Shown here: in pieces, positions 63,673 to 64,000 of the stretch
Layout: each line of letters opens with the position of its first letter
Numbering within the stretch: the first letter of the stretch is position 1
Source of the DNA: Castellaniella caeni NBRC 101664
GTDB taxonomy: Bacteria; Pseudomonadota; Gammaproteobacteria; Burkholderiales; Burkholderiaceae_B
Length of the DNA: 64,000 nt
Assembly: GCF_001592225.1 (NCBI RefSeq)
Contig: NZ_BCWN01000005.1
Span: forward strand, 1 to 64,000
Direction of reading: 5' to 3'
Made by a program: the position numbers and the translations under genes
Notes under the pieces: generated by a model
Told to the model about the DNA's origin: nothing
Databases searched by the model: none
The model's input: only the letters and a program-made list of their open reading frames with translations

Positions 63673-64000
63673 TCAGCGCGGCCCGTCCAGCCAGGCGTCC
63701 AGCGAGCACCGGGTCAGGCACCAGCTGGCCGTGGGCGTGGGCAGGCACAGCGCCGCGCAGTGGGCTGCCGAGTCCCAGAGCAGCCGGACGTGCCACCCGG
63801 CCACCTGGGTGGGGGCCAGCACGGCCTGCCAGCCTGGCCCTGGCGCGAAGCGCAGCTGCCCGGGTTCGAGCAGCAGGCCCAGCCCGCAGGCCTTGAGCGT
63901 GGCTTCGCGGCGCACCCACTCGGCACAGAATGCCTGTTCGCCGCTGACGTTGCTTTCTGCGCTGCCTTCTGGCTGATGGCGGTTCGGCGTGCCCGTGGCG
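63673..64000 (-). CDS. 4'-phosphopantetheinyl transferase, partial
   Basis: The C-terminal part (about 108 residues) of an EntD/Sfp-type transferase is present; the frame is open to the window edge. The family motif FCAEWVRREATLKACGLGL (the WxxKEA-type helix, here WVRREA) marks it, followed by the C-terminal strand pair. It would convert the carrier domains to the active form. It ends 105 bp before entE, on the same strand, and is probably transcribed separately from the right. The start is outside the window. Confidence 0.8.
   Translation of the reverse strand, partial: ATGTPNRHQPEGSAESNVSGEQAFCAEWVRREATLKACGLGLLLEPGQLRFAPGPGWQAVLAPTQVAGWHVRLLWDSAAHCAALCLPTPTASWCLTRCSLDAWLDGPR

Overview
The window looks like a core-chromosome segment of a high-GC betaproteobacterium of the order Burkholderiales, most likely an Alcaligenaceae relative (Bordetella/Achromobacter/Castellaniella type). 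The support is the gene order gltBD - mla - ABC transporter - ibaG - murA - his - hinT - tat, the cutA-dsbD pair next to rplQ, and the sequence character of the ribosomal proteins. The taxon is inferred, not tested. No rRNA, tRNA, CRISPR array or intact insertion sequence was seen.

Layout. (1) 51-5361, plus strand: the S10 ribosomal operon (rpsJ to rpsQ). A strong hairpin terminator and a leader lie between rpsJ and rplC. (2) 5431-19398: about 14.3 kb of non-ribosomal genes separates rpsQ from rplN. It holds a lipoprotein-type gamma-glutamyltransferase, a three-gene coupled unit (MatC-like permease, amidohydrolase, GntR/UTRA regulator), a chemoreceptor, a minus-strand fatty-acid cluster (TetR, fadL, DUF4442 thioesterase-like, chalcone-isomerase-like protein, fadD) and a LapD-like degenerate GGDEF/EAL receptor. 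(3) 19407-28629, plus: the spc and alpha operons (rplN to secY, infA, rpmJ, rpsM, rpsK, rpsD with a TTG start, rpoA, rplQ), closed by a rho-independent terminator. (4) 28802-31590, plus: cutA and dsbD; dsbD carries an in-frame hexanucleotide repeat array. (5) 31680-53344, minus: a long co-directional run, in transcription order gltB, gltD, mlaF-E-D-A-C, an ABC-2 exporter, ibaG, murA, hisG-D-B-H-A-F-I-E, hinT, tatA-B-C. hisC and mlaB are missing from their usual places. (6) 53345-53683: an AT-rich spacer with a large imperfect inverted repeat. (7) 53684-64000, minus: a seven-gene catecholate siderophore operon in which neighbours overlap by 4 bp or are 1 bp apart, with a Fur-box-like site directly before its first gene and a truncated phosphopantetheinyl transferase gene at the window edge.

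How the genes work together. The siderophore operon encodes all steps from chorismate to an enterobactin-type product: EntC, EntB (isochorismatase only), EntA, EntE, a free-standing aryl carrier protein, an EntF-like C-A-T-TE synthetase that looks serine-specific, and a carrier-activating transferase. A YncE-like beta-propeller lipoprotein is embedded between entF and entC. This architecture (split EntB, embedded propeller, betaproteobacterial host) is the best candidate for something under-described here. The second candidate is the fadL / thioesterase-like / chalcone-isomerase-like / fadD cluster, where the exported chalcone-isomerase-fold protein could be a periplasmic fatty-acid carrier. 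All functions are inferred from motifs and context; no database search was run.
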